Positions 20,182 through 33,279 of a stretch of DNA of 64,000 nt are shown piece by piece. How positions within the stretch are numbered: the stretch's first letter is position 1; each line of letters opens with the position of its first letter. The stretch comes from Saccharina japonica (lineage: Eukaryota > Sar > Phaeophyceae > Laminariales > Laminariaceae). A program made the translations under genes and the position numbers. The notes under the pieces were generated by a model. It searched no databases, was not told where the DNA came from, and saw only the letters and a list, made by a program, of their open reading frames with translations. The stretch is from assembly GCA_008828725.1 (NCBI GenBank), contig MEHQ01000314.1, forward strand, positions 1 through 64,000. The letters run 5' to 3'.

Positions 20182-22582
20182 GTATATATCCGTGTTGCGT
20201 TCGGAAACAACTTACATATTCCGTTTTATACCGCACGAACTGCAAATACGCGTATGTCGATGTTGCATACAGTGCAAATATCTAAAATAAGCGCACCTCT
20301 TGCGTTTTATTTGTGTCCGTTATAGTAGTGCAAACGTAATAATACTACTGTAGTACCGCCACTTCCAAACGGTAATGGTAGTACTCACATCGGCTCTGAA
20401 AGCCGGCGAATCATCTGCCTTGAGTGCACTTGTCGGAGAAAAGACAGACATCCGACGAAGTGACTAGAGCCAGTGCTTACTGCTTTGCGTGGTTCAAGTA
20501 TTTTCAATCCTACGTGTGGTGTCAGTGATTTTGGCGTACGCACCTGGTATATGATACTGGTTAAATTATACCTGGTATGTATATTCCTGCACTATCGTGC
20601 ACCAGTACACGCGCGGTTGCTTTACATTTTGGGGCATTGCGTGCCTTTAATGAACGTGCGCTTAAGACGTTTCATGGACGCACCTCGTGTGATCGTTCGG
20701 CCACAACGTTTGCGGGGTTACAATGCGGCCTTTTTACCGTATACACTGGCCGCGCTTGGCGCGAGCTTCCACCACGACTTCTCGGCATATTGAATACTGC
20801 AACTTACGACAAGTAATTCTTGCACGCGGTGAAAGCTTCAGTCACGATTTCATTCGAATATAACACCTATTTAAGAGTTCACTCGGAAGTAGCAGCCTCG
20901 AAACCCTCGACGCGTATACAGTTTTTCCGCGAACGCAAGTACTCGCGCCTCGACACAGGTCGGCTGGACGAGCTTTTGCTGATGTTGGCCTGTAAGCAGT
21001 ACGCGCGCTCGTTCCATACTCTTATAGTGGTCTTAGACGTAGCTGAGCAGTCATGCCACGATCCTGCAGGAATATCGCCTTCGAGCTCAGACCCCTCTCA
21101 TGCCTACAGCGGATTGTCACGAAACTGCATTTCTAACATAGCTACCGGTACTGTGCACTTTTGTTGGCTTCCTGCAGTGTACATTGGAATAACGTACACG
21201 GATTGAGTCGTTTGTTCACATGCAAAGGGAACCAAACGGCATAAATTATGCATGCTGATACGGTACTTTGGTAGCATTGCAGCAAGATCGAAGACACAAT
21301 CATGGGGACATGACCAAATCATCTATCTTCCCTCCATGCCCGTAAAACTTTCGTACTGCACGATCACCAGCGGCCTTGGAACTCATCCTCTCGTCCGGCG
21401 GAGGTATCGACATACCATGCGAATCAACAGGAGCCACGCTCACATTCGAGTTTATCGTTCCGGACGATTTTTCCTCCTCCAGGTCCATCTCGAAAAAGAC
21501 GGTTACCTTCTGGATAGCTGACCTTGAGTCCACCCCCGCGGGTTCCGAAGTTATGCTGGACGCTTGTGACGTAGCCCACGGTGGAAGCATCATTTCATCC
21601 GCGGACTATATCGACGACCTGGGAAACAGCCCCAATCTGTCTCATCTGACCGGTATGGTCATCGTCAACGACTCCTGTACGGCTACAACCCCGGCTCAAA
21701 CTCCACCAGCGACACGTGATCCAACTCCGGCATCTATCCCGACACCGACCAAGACACCCAAGCTCGAACCCGCGGGTGGCGACAACCTCGACATAGGAGA
21801 GGCAACGCGTTCCAAGCACCTTGGGTGCTACGTGCCCGAAGATAACGACACAACTCTAAATTTCCCGGTGACTACCTGGAGGGCGATGACAACGCAGGTG
21901 ATAAACCAATGTGGACTTAGACTAGCAGTCAGCGTGACACCACTTGGTGCTCCGCCGCGGCACGCGTGAGGGCCGAACCAATCAAACAAAATAGGATACC
22001 TGGTGTTTCTATATAATAAATTCAGCGACAGGCGCATCAATAACAAGTGATTCCGTTGCCTTTGTTAACCACGCATCTATTACTCAGGCGTGCCGCGACT
22101 CCTGCGTTTTCTTGGGCTGTGAGAGCTTCGCAACGGCTAACGGCTCAGGTGGCTTTAGTAGGCGAACGATGCTTCTCTGTGAGCGACATATCACACATAG
22201 TGAGAGAGAATACTGTACTACACTAGGTTGTGCGGTATCTCACGCGAATCCACGCTGAAATTTGTTCACACTGTTGGCCCGTACGAACCCATGCACGGCT
22301 GTCTATAGTCACGAGTGAACGTGGCGCAATTTAGTGTCCACCCAATTTGTTTAGCAAAATTGCGTTGGCCGGAAACAACGATTTCGCATCACAGCTGCCG
22401 GTTCGGGCTGCTCAGTCGGTTGAGGTTATTCAAATGTCAGTATTAAAAAGCGTCTACGGGTTCTCCGTCCAGAACATACTAAACTAACTTTTTCTGCTAT
22501 ATCTCCGCTATACCGCAACCTCATTTCGTGAATGCCACTGCGGTAGTGCCGAGCCTGAAGGGTGCACAAATGCTCCGTGTGT

Positions 22583-23290
22583 ACTCGATACTCCGAGTAC
22601 TGAGAGTATTAGAGTACTGGTGGCCTAAATACTCGGATTACTTGGAGTATGCGCAGTACTGAAGGCCCAAATACTCCGAGTACTAGGAGTATTAGCTGTA
22701 CTCATCCTCGAGTATAAGCAGTACCCGGATAACAAACATCTAAATTACTCGGACTATTCCGAGTATCTGCAGTATTCAACATCGAAATACTGCGTGTGCA
22801 CAAAGTACCTGAAGTATTTCTTCCTCAAAAATACTCTAATTATACTCCCAGGTAATGGGAGCCTGTGTGAATTTCAAATGCTATAAACACCAGTCACATG
22901 CTCCCAGAACCTGGGAGGAATGATGACCGAGTCTTTAAAACGATTCAAAGGTGTTTCTAATATTCTTCACACTCCGACCCCGAGTATCGAGTACATTTCG
23001 TACTCCGAATACTGATAGTGTTAGAGTACTGGCGGCCTGAATACTCGGAGTACTTGAAGTATAAGCGGTACTGAACCCCCAAACACGGCGAGTACGAGTA
23101 GTACCCGCAGTATCGGACCCGGAAGTACTCGGAGTATGGTAGTATCTGCAGTACATAATCTCGAAAAACACAGGGTACAAGCAGTATCCCGGTGTATCGA
23201 ACCCCGGAACACTCCGAGTACACGAAGTACCTGAAGTGTTTGTTCTCCAATACTCCTTACTTTACTCCAAGGTACTCCGAGCATCTGTGG
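22583..23290. repeat. Array of dyad-symmetric TACTCGGAGTA repeats
   Basis: Many copies of variants of ACTCCGAGTAC and AGTACTTGAAGTAT occur, spaced irregularly at about 20-45 bp, often with GGCCTAAATACTC between them. The array begins inside the relic of the last WSC exon of pseudogene C and ends before the WSC-like units. A non-array stretch (about 22830-22960) interrupts it. No coding function. Confidence 0.75.
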
Positions 23291-23459
23291 AAGAGTGTAT
23301 GCGCTTACCAGTGCGCTGGAGACAGATACACAAGAGCGAGGACGAAAATACCGACTGCGAACGAAAGGGTTAACTGCGTCACTAATTGTCCGGATCCCCC
23401 TGAGGTTAACGCTCCAGCAGTACACTAGTTGTATAACCTGTGCATGATGTTGTTTGTGG

Positions 23460-24955
23460 TTGCTATCGGTGGTGGTAGGGAAAGTGCAATAGGTGACCAG
23501 TGCCATCGGCAGCAGTAATTGGCACCCCCGAGTTTGGCGTCATTGTGACCTACTGCGTCTATGACTGGCCGTGAAGTTTCAACACGCTGATGTGGACGAG
23601 TAGTCTACTGCCGTAGATATGTGACATGCATGCATGTATTTCGGGTCATACCGTAGGGGCGAAGGACCTAGGGGGGGGCGCAGCATCGGCGTACTCCAAC
23701 TAGATCATTTCGACGACGAAGTGATTTCGAATCAATCAAAATCATTGGCGGTTACTGCTTTAGTCGTGTCCTGGAGTTATGGAATTCACTGGTATACGTG
23801 TTGGTTTTGCTGACTCCGTCTGCGCCCAATCTAAGGCTGTCCGCAGAAAGCATCGTTAGCAGCTTGTCGGCGGGCATTTGGTTTACCACGTATGCATATT
23901 CTTTGGTAGCGTATTTTGTATCAGTATGGAACGGAGGATCGCGGAGTGACGTTGTGTACGATACGCGCATTATGTGACGCGGATCGAAGCGAGCACCTCG
24001 TGCGTTCGCCATGTTTGCATCCGAGAATAACGCCACCTGATGTTTCCGGGTCTTACCCTGGGGGCGAAACGCTTTTTGCCGAGTGGAGGCGTGGTCAGCA
24101 TCAGCATCCCCCAACTTGACAATATCGACAATATGGTTGCTTTGAACTGTGGTAAATCCTTGGCGGATACGGCCGTAGTTGTTTACTTAAGTCATTGAAA
24201 TCACGTTTATATACCTGTTGGTTGTGCTGCCTCTGTCTTCGTCAGAACGAGGAATGTCCGCGGAGGTTATCCCCAACAGCTCGTCGGTGGGTAGTTCGTT
24301 TTGATCCGGTCTATATGTTGCTTGACATTGCACATCGTGTACCTGTGCCACGAAGCGAGGCATCGTGTACATAACACGCATCACTTAATGAGGAGCACAG
24401 CGATCAACACTGCGTGTGTTCCAAGTGTGCATCCGGTGATCACGCTACCGGGTCACTATCCTGGAGGCGAAGGACTCCATGCCGAATGAAGGCGTGGTCA
24501 GCATCAGTGTCGCCCAACTCTAAACTGATAGCAATACAGTTGCTGAAAGCTGTTCTAAACTATTGGCGGGTACTTCTGTAGCTGTGCACGTTATGTTAGG
24601 GATTTATCGACTAAAGTTGATTGTCTTGTTGGCTCCGTCTGCGTCAGAACGAGGGACGTCTGCGAAAGGTGTCGTCAGTCACTTGTCGACGTGGAACGCG
24701 TGTATTTGGGCTACATATGGCTTGTCAGTGTATTTCATATCAGCATGAACCATTTTGTGAAGGGTGGGTGTCGTATACGATATTCGAATTTTTAACTTCG
24801 GGTCGGAGCAAGCACCTGGCTTTTGCTCCAAGCCTGGGTTACACGAGAGTGCCACCTGCGACTAATGCCAACAACAGTTCACTGCTGAATATTAGGCTTC
24901 ACTTAATGTCATGGGTTAAGTACCTCTCACTCTTACCCTGAGGGTGCCATGTTGT
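23460..24955 (+). repeat. Tandem WSC-like units, copy C
   Basis: One partial and three fuller units of about 400 bp lie at about 23460-23700, 23700-24120, 24120-24520 and 24520-24955. Each repeats, in order, a stretch like GTTGGTTTTGCTGACTCCGT, a GATCGAAGCGAGCACCT-like stretch, TGCATCCG, GGGGGCGAA and GGCGTGGTCAGCATCAGC. They match in inverted orientation the units at 4690-6361. Frames are broken. The trailing GTCAGCATCAGCGT corresponds to the S-I-S-V end of a WSC domain. Confidence 0.6.
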
Positions 24956-25650
24956 AGTGCGCACCACAAGCCGCATGCCCACGTCGACTCATCTTCGAGT
25001 TCGGGGTAGGCCTTGCATTCTGAGAGTTTCACCGGAACGTCATCCCAATTATTTTGATTGCAAATCGTTCGCAAGATTTCGGTTTGCGCTGGCCTCCTCT
25101 AGAGTTGTAACCTCCGGCACGGGCCAGTACGTTGATGGAGCTATTCAAACCTTCAACGGGCTCGTTATTTGGCCAGTTCGTTGATGGTCGTGTGGTGTCA
25201 TAAGTGCAGTGGAATAATCAACTGCGTGTAAGGTGGTCTTGATATGTTGTGAGGTCCCGGCAACAGCCTATGGTGTGCAGAGCGCCATAGGCCTTTGTGC
25301 TCTAGCTCCATCGATTAACGTTCGCTGACAGTATGTGTTTATCGTATAAAGGGCCCAGTGGGATAGGACGCACGAACTATAATTCGGTCATCAAACTCGA
25401 TGACAAATTGCAACCCCGAAATTGTAAACCGGAACCTATAGAAATACCTCCATCCACCTGTTCGCACCCTTTGACTGGTGCAATCTATGTTGTTGACCCG
25501 CACCTTCAAACTCGCACAGGCCAGGCGGGGCCGGACGTATAAGATATGGAAGCAAGGCCGGGTTTTTGGTGAAATTCGAACGTTGCGAGCCGGGCTGGGC
25601 GAGGCCACACCTGACCCTCTCACGGGTGAAGCCGGGCCTACCGGGTCAAA

Positions 25651-26459
25651 CGGCCCTGAGAGTTGAATGCACTCGCTAAAAGCCGTGTATATATATATAG
25701 GCGGCCTATCCTATGCACGGTGTTATAGGACTTGTGTGTAGTCACCACATCGAGTTGACCCCGTGGAGTCTTTACAGTGTCACCACAGGACCACTACTGC
25801 CATTACTATGTAGTAGGTAAACCGTAATGCTTGCCGCTACGTACCACTCTGTCCAGTAATGTGAACGACATTTCGACAGTAATACCACTAGGGGTATGTT
25901 CGGCATTTCATTCGGAGGACGCAGTGGCTCAAAGGAATGTTCGTTAGATTATCTCCGTGCCGGGGGGGTATGTATTGCGCGTACAGAACTTACCGAAGTG
26001 TAGGGAACCGGTATTGAAAAACAACGAACTTACTGGAATGTCGGGTACCGGCATTAAAAAAAGACCGAACTTACCGAAGTGTTCGGTAGTGTATCAAGCA
26101 CACTACCGAGAAATCACCGGCGCCCCGAGTATTGTGGTCGAGGGTATACGGGTACCTGGAGTATATTTAGGTGAGCGTACAGAACTTACCGAAGTGTCGC
26201 ATACCGGTAGTGGAAAGATACCGAGCTTACCGGAAGTGTCAGGTATACCGGTATTGAACAAAGATCGTACTTACCTAAGTGTCGGGTGCCGGTGATGGAA
26301 AAATATCGAACTTGCCCAAGTGTCAGGTATCGGTATTGGAGAAATGCTGAACTTGCCGAAGGGTTAGGTACCGGTATTTACCGAGGAAATGCCCCCGGTA
26401 TACTTCGGTACGTACGCTACCGAACACACCCTAAATATGTGCTCGTAGCGACAGCAAAC
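25651..26459. repeat. Degenerate ACCGGTA / GAACTTACCGAAGTG minisatellite
   Basis: From about 25960 to 26440 the motifs GAACTTACCGAAGTGTCGGG and ACCGGTATTGAAAAA alternate at intervals of about 35-75 bp, about nine times with many changes. Open frames across it (for example 25957-26295) merely translate the repeat. The preceding 25651-25959 holds only a short TA run near 25687. Confidence 0.7.
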
Positions 26460-27061
26460 ACATGGCGGCGGAAGGAGGAGAACACGGCAATGCCGCTACC
26501 GTCATCCCAACCACGTGGCGAGCAGCACAAAAGTTAGCAGCAGCGCCAGCCCCAGCAAGAACAACAACAAACAACATCAACAGAGCTGCGGAAGCACCAG
26601 CTCCAACTTGGGCAATGTGTTGCTGCTGTGGTCTCTACTTGTGTATTTGACTCGTACAGTTAACGCGTGCCCCTGCCATCGAATGCTACGCTTGAAGCAC
26701 GTGCTATACCTTAACCTCCCAACTTCGAAGTTCGGCATACAGTTTAAATCAACGGCGACATCGCCTTGTTGGTGTTGAGCTGCTTCCGGTACAGGATTGT
26801 TTGAATATAATTAGAGCAGCTATGGGTTCGAAATGTCGCGCTCACGTTCGTATATATATATATATATAATGATGCATGACGCGAGTACTTACATTATCAT
26901 GCGTCACACAACTACTTCTGCTCATAATACGCGAAGCTAGTTGCCACACTACTTCTGCCGCAAAGCACGACGAACGCTACAAGACCGCTATTTGGCCATC
27001 ACAACCGAACTTAGTTCCGAATGGTTGTCAGGGTTTTGATACGCGCGAAATCGGTACCAAA
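26460..27061. other. No supported gene; TA microsatellite
   Basis: A TA run lies at about 26852-26869. Short frames at 26462-26778 are open but composed of Ala, Pro and Thr without a known domain. Nothing else was recognised. Confidence 0.4.
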
Positions 27062-27329
27062 GACTGGTGCTACGGTAGGGGGGTCATGTCTAGGTGCTGG
27101 GTTTTCACCTGCACAGAGCCACTCGGCCGAGTGACTGCCTTACTGCGCTGTACTCATAATTTTGTTATGTTTTTTTGTTGTTCTATTTGCACCGCCATTC
27201 GATGTTTTGTTACGCAACTCGAACAAAAAATGTTTTGGTCTAATTTTCAGTTAGATTCGGAGCCACTCGTCCGAGTGGCCGAAATTCGGTAGTGACAATG
27301 TGGGTACCCCCCCTATCGTAGCACCAGTC
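27062..27329. mobile_element. Complete inverted-repeat element, GACTGGTGCTACGG family (268 bp)
   Basis: The ends are GACTGGTGCTACGGTAGGGG and its near complement ending GTAGCACCAGTC. The bases CAAA flank both ends, a possible 4-bp target duplication. The interior has ACTCGGCCGAGTGAC near the left end and a mirrored CACTCGTCCGAGTG near the right. No protein is encoded. Other copies lie at 30847-31106 and, truncated, at 16080. Confidence 0.8.
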
Positions 27330-27594
27330 CAAAAACGTTCCTTCAAGGTACCATGTGCGAAGTACTTACAAATATATTTGTCCTCGTGGAAAATTCGACG
27401 AGCAGATCAACACGTGCTGCAACACATAGCCAGGTCGTGGACGAACCTGCTACTCGGCGTAGCATCGGGGGAACAACCTCCAAGCTTACACCTAGGCATC
27501 AGATATTCAGCAAAGGCTTCACGCTTTCACGCCGAAGCACGAAGTAAGACTCCGCAGGAAAAGTCATCCGAGTCAATTATATTTGGCGAGAAGA

Positions 27595-28387
27595 CTACAG
27601 TAGTGACCATTTGAGAAGGTGCTTTTTTTTGTGGGTTCTGCCGATGGCTGTACTGAAAGAACCAAGGCGACAATTCACACGCCGGTTGTGTCCAACAATG
27701 CCCTGAGTGAAAATGAAAATTCGCGTTCGCGTCGATCTTTATATTTTTCAGTTTTGCTTTACAGTAGTGATAGCCTTGAAAGGCCATTTTCGGTAAGGAT
27801 TGCAAATGGCCAATTTTCAATATATTTAATTTCGGCTGGCTCAGGAAACCATATTCTAGACCCGATATTGAAAATGTGTTCCCGGAGGATTGTGGTGATT
27901 AGCTATACGATCATCATACAAGTTGTATTGTAGTAAAATATCCATTTTTGATGGCGCTGAAAAAGTTTCCGTTTTGGGGTTAATTCCTTACTGTCAGTAA
28001 GGAAAAAAACCGAAAACGGAAAAAATTTCAGCGCCATCAAAAATGGATATTTTACTACAATACAACTTGTATGATGATCGTATAGCTTGTCACCACAATC
28101 CTCCGGGAACACATTTTCAATATCGGGTCTAGAATGTGGTTTCCTGAGCCAGCCGAAAATAAATATATTGAAAATTGACCATTTGAAATCCTTACCAAAA
28201 ATAGCCTTTCAAGGCTATAACTAAAGCAAAACTGAAAAATATAAAGATCGACGCGAACGCGAATTTTCATTTTCACTCAGGGCATTGTTGGACACAACCG
28301 GCGTGTGAATTGTCGCCTTGGTTCGTTCAGTACAGCCATCGGCAGAACCCACAAAAAAATAGCACGTTCTCAAATGGTTACTACTGG
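27595..28387. mobile_element. Fold-back element, copy 2 (about 790-bp palindrome)
   Basis: This is almost the same sequence as 1515-2306, with the same tip (CAGTAGTGACCATTTGAG on the left, ACTACTG on the right) and the turn near 27985. The arms differ slightly, for example at the left tip (TGACC against TAACC). No transposase is present. The left side abuts TA; the right side reads GGTAA. Confidence 0.8.
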
Positions 28388-29724
28388 TAATATGTGCTGT
28401 GATATGCAGGGAGGTCGTTGATGGGCTGGCTACTCAGTCTGATATGGGAGAATTAACTCCTGTCGGTTTATCTGCTACTATCAGCCTGGCATGTTTCCTT
28501 AACACGCCCCGTCACCGTACCAGGTCTACCAGTTCTTCATTTGCAGCTACGACTACTGCTGTACAACACTACGGCAGCAATGTCCGTCGCCATTGTTGAT
28601 TTCAGAAGGCATCAACAGCTCTTTCGTGTGGCGGCTTCTCCAGCTTGTTTCACCAGCTTCTACATCTACTTCGTAAAAGCAGCGCTAACAATTCACTACC
28701 TCGAGAATGTATCGGCACCTGCGACCACTACATCAACTGCACTTTTGCAGCTGCTACGACTGCTCATCCTGCAACAGCATGTCTGGCAGCATCAAGTGTC
28801 TACCGTCAATTTGAATTCAGTTTTTTCAGCTATTGTATTATTTCAGAAACGAAGTCGACAGAATCGCCGCCTACGATCTCACTGCGATTCGGCTCAACCG
28901 CACCACCACCGAAGCATTCATCAATCCGGTTGGTATCAAGATCACCAGCACATTGCGTGGACCAGCTACGTAATTGGCCAGACCCGTACCAAAACGTAAG
29001 CACCGCTATGCCGGCGCTCGCCAAATATCCGCAAAAACGGAGTTCGACAATTGTTTGTTAACACACATTTCTATACGGTAGCTAAAATTATATTGGCCCG
29101 CAACATTTACACGCGACAACACCAACCATCACCAATACTCTGCGAGCAACGGTCCATCACAATATTACTGACTGACTGCGAGGACAGGTCTTCTCCTTTT
29201 GTTCAGGTCTACGTCGAAATCATCAACGTAATTTCACAGCGTTCTTCGTCTACTTGTACTTCTTGGTCTTCTCTTCTTCTATGTACGTAGAAGTTCTACG
29301 CAACAATCGCCAAGGTTATCATCAGCAGCACCATTACTTCAGGAACATGTTCAGCAAATCTACACAACAGCACGAAAACGAAGAGCACCGTCATCACGAG
29401 CGGCAACAACTACTACAACAGCTGTCGTATATTGGTTTAGGTTGACCTTTTCTGAATTGTCTTTGTCTTGCTTTTCGTGGGGGCAGTATAGTATTTTGCA
29501 TACATATTCTTTGTTGGCATTGCTGTACTCGATAGTATTACACACGTGTACGTTTTGCGCAAGATCACACCAAACATGATGCACGTTGTTTGCCGTAACG
29601 GATGCACATCTGCCTGGGTATCAGCTTGTTCTTCAGCTTTACACAGCTTTCCGTGCAGTAAGTATCATATATACACACTTACAATGCTGAGTGTACTACT
29701 CACATTTCAGTGTGCTCTAGACAT
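28388..29724. other. No supported gene
   Basis: Several frames of 60-150 codons are open on the plus strand (for example 28541-28999), helped by a low density of stops in CAC/ACA-rich sequence. None shows a domain, splice support or a counterpart elsewhere in the window. Confidence 0.4.
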
Positions 29725-29939
29725 GCATGTATACGCCGACGGTTTCTTCTCGATATTTGTCGATTTCGTAGTTGCCCAAGGATTCATTGAGGAGAGGTAG
29801 TATTTGTACAACCGATACTTTCTTATGCCGTATTTGCCAAGATATGTCTCGTTGGTCAACACACTAGCACCACGAGTATAGTTTGAGATACGATTCCGTC
29901 GACTGTAGTATATTGCGGTACTACTGTATCGTTAAACTT

Positions 29940-30202
29940 AAACCGACGCGTGCTACGATAGAGGTATACCTTATTTTGGCTGAATCGTTTTCTGAACGAT
30001 CGGGCTCCTTAACCCAAATTCGTCGGACTTTCATTATTTCTGACAAATAATATTTCAGAGTATACTTCGGTCATGAGATTTCGCATCCGGCAGCACGTTT
30101 ATTTTCCTCCAAAATCATTGTGTCGGTGAGGTATGACGCTCCTTAAGTGCGGCGCTAAAAACAACACATGGTAAACCTCTATATCGTAGCATGCGTCAAC
30201 TT
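29940..30202. mobile_element. Inverted-repeat element in block B (about 263 bp)
   Basis: The left end CGACGCGTGCTACGATAGAG is mirrored at the right end by CTCTATATCGTAGCATGCGTC. The sequence interrupts homology with block A between about 1155 and 1162, giving an empty site. There is no coding capacity. AACTT occurs just outside both ends and may be a target duplication. Confidence 0.7.
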
Positions 30203-30846
30203 CTTTCGCGTACTTACGTACATTTACAACACTGAATAGTACGCCTTTTTCGCTGTATGTACTAGACGAACGTCCACGGTTTTCTACTCCTCCGATTCCA
30301 TGTTGGTCTTGGTTAGGTCAAGGTGCGCGTTGAACACCTAGTATACGGGTTGACGCTTCTTTTTCAAGGTATACATCGCCGGTATTCACACCGTAAAATT
30401 TGTTTTTGTTTTACTTTGCTTACACCAGGTACACCTCGGTAGGATTCATACGTACGCACGTCTACACTGAACATGGGACCCAATTTTCAGTGTTATCAAA
30501 GGCTTCTTCACATATTCATTGTTCATCGCAAGACAGTTGAATGCGCTGGTAAATCGTAGGGCAGCATCTGATTTGACTGGGTACACACCCACCGACGTTC
30601 TATGAATCTGCAAGTTTAAGTACTATTTCCGTAGCTTTATTATTGTCGGATTCGATTCAGGGGCCGTCTTTTAAGTACAGCAGATAACTATCTTTCTTTT
30701 AATTGTGGATTATGACTTACCTGGTAGGCATCATGCACAGCCACGATTAGCTTTCCTGACATGAGTACACCCAGAGTGTAGCCGTCATCACACCCGACTG
30801 AATATACCATGAACTTTGTGTTTCATGTTTTCCGTATTGCCGTTGC

Positions 30847-31106
30847 GACTGGTGCTACGCTAGGGGGGTCATGTATATATGCTTCCTTTTCACCTGCACA
30901 GAGCCACTCGGCCGAGTGACTGCTTTACTGCGCTGTACTCATATCACATTTTTGTGTGTTTTTGTTGTTCTATATGCACCGCCTTTGGAGGACTTGTTAC
31001 GCAACACGAACGAACTATGTTTAGGTCCAATTTCAAATTATATTTGGAGCCATTCGTTCGAGTGGCCAAAACCCGGTAGTGAAAATGTGAGTACCCCGCA
31101 CCAGTC
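30847..31106. mobile_element. Inverted-repeat element, GACTGGTGCTACGG family, in block B (260 bp)
   Basis: Same family as 27062-27329, with the right tip shortened by about 10 bp (CCCCGCACCAGTC). It interrupts the alignment with block A near 2560, where the sequence is uninterrupted, so it inserted after the duplication or was lost cleanly from A. Confidence 0.75.
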
Positions 31107-33279
31107 TTTGCCATAGCTCAGGACTGTATAACGTTATACCATGCTTTCATTACTTCATTTATATTTATATATTTCTAAGTATCCGGTTTCTACACTGCCA
31201 CGAATACTCTAGCTCCTGATTTCCATCACGGGAGTGTGTTAGCATATGGACGTTGGAATCCATACGTTTCCCATGCGATGGGCAATCACTACGCCCTGAT
31301 ACGAGTATATGGTTAATTCGATATTCGGGTAAATGCAATATGCTCACAAATGGCGAGTTTATTCTACTCGTAGTACGCTCTATTGCATACCCCATGCATC
31401 ACCATTAGGAACGATGGCGAGAACGTTGAAACGCACTTCCTATAGTGTTGTAGATAAAACTACAGGATAAAATACGGGCTACCGTAGGGCATTACTGCGC
31501 CCATAGCATGGGCATTGCATGGGGTAAACTGCCCACAGCATGGGCATTGCATCAAGATAATCGGATGGAGGCACGCCACACGTCGATTGCTCCTCCCTAC
31601 CTCTTCTCCCCATTCCTCTCACTACCACTCCAGTCTCATCTTCTTCTCCTTCTGTCATGATCTCTCAGATTGATCATCTTCCCACTATGGCCACATAAGC
31701 GCCTTTTCGAACTGGAACTTTTGTTCTTGTTCACAAGTGCTACTGTCAGACACTTCGGTGCCACCTCGGCTACCTCTCTTCACAGATACAGAGCCTCGAA
31801 ATATCGTCATGATTTGACAGGGGACGGCCCTCTCTTTGTGGTGTGTGTGTGGAGCCTGTGCTAACCTGGTACGTACCAGTTGCTGGTCTGTTCTTTGTTC
31901 CGGTCTAGCAGTGAGCCGCGTGATCAGATAGGACACATGTGAGACAACAACACGTACAAGCGCACTCCATGTTTTATGACTGTGTGCAACTTGGCGCTTT
32001 ACATTATTCAAACCCTACAGTAATTGGATTGTGAAACTCACACCTAGTGTTTTACACCGGAAATACGTGCTTGGTGAAAAGGCAGCTCTCACAGTCCCGG
32101 CACACGAACACGCACACCCCAACCAAATACCGTGGCATCAGACACATAAGCCCGTAGAAACACCCCCCCCATCCCTCCGTGTTCGAATACAAGTGCTTGC
32201 GACACGCGCCTTGCCGAAGGACTTGCACAGCCCCCTCACCGAAGTACTCTCACAGCGGATCCGATTTACTCATCTTATGGGCTGCCACCATGCTTGTGTA
32301 AGGGGCCTGTGGTCGCTAAACATAGGTATCCTCACTATTAAAGTATAAGTCTTTGTACAAGCCATTGTGCAATTCGTTCTACAACGGGTGTCGGTTCACC
32401 CGTGTCGTCGTTGGTCACAAGCATCCGCAAGAATGCTGCAACCGTCAAACAGGTATAGCAGTTTGCTGCTGCAGCTGTGTCAACGGCAGCGAAACAGAGT
32501 TGGGATATACCAAGAACACGGATTGAACGGTAACAGTATGACGTGCGTGTGGATGTCGTGGTTCGTGTCCACACACGCACCACGTATACTGTACATGATC
32601 AATGTGCCTCTTTCCTTGCGAGAGGTGTGCTCCCGTCATCAGTAGATATCGAGAACATGCAAAAACAATCAAGTGTCCACTATGTCTGTCAGTGTATACA
32701 CCGTTTAGATAGTGATCTACTTGCCAAAATGATCCTTTCTTTACTGAACACAGTGGTACGCACCGCCCCATCCCAGCCTATGAGAAGGTAAGAACACGCT
32801 GCAGACCGATGCGATTTTCATATTTCAGACCCCTGGCCCGGTCCGGCCTGTGAAAGTGGTATTTTGAAAAGGCTGGCACGGCCGATCACGGCCCGGCCCG
32901 GCCTGTGAGAGTTTGAAGTTGACTGGGGCAGCTGCAGCGGAAATGCCAACGGCGCCCAGCACAGGGTAAGCCCTTGGCGGCGCTACGAAACGAATCAAGG
33001 CCGCCGCACACACGGTATTTCTTTCTACTGCACCTTCGATACTGCACCAACCTTGACGAACTAGAATAATTAATGAAATCGTCCAAGATGCAAATTGCTA
33101 CAGAGCCGTAGCTGGACCGTGCGCGAAGTATCACAGCTATACAGACATCGAGCGCAGAACGCTAGCCTACGCAAGTCTTGCAATATACAAATATCGAGGT
33201 GGCCTCTCGGTCAATCCCGAATAATGCGAAGTCTACCTCAAGAAAATATGTCGACGAGGGCAGGCGACTGGTGGTACGC
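31107..33279. other. Duplicated non-coding stretch of block B
   Basis: Aligns with about 2570-4690 of block A. The near-tandem motif CCCATAGCATGGGCATTGCA around 31498-31552 is a local duplication. Open frames are not conserved between the blocks, so no gene is called. Confidence 0.45.
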
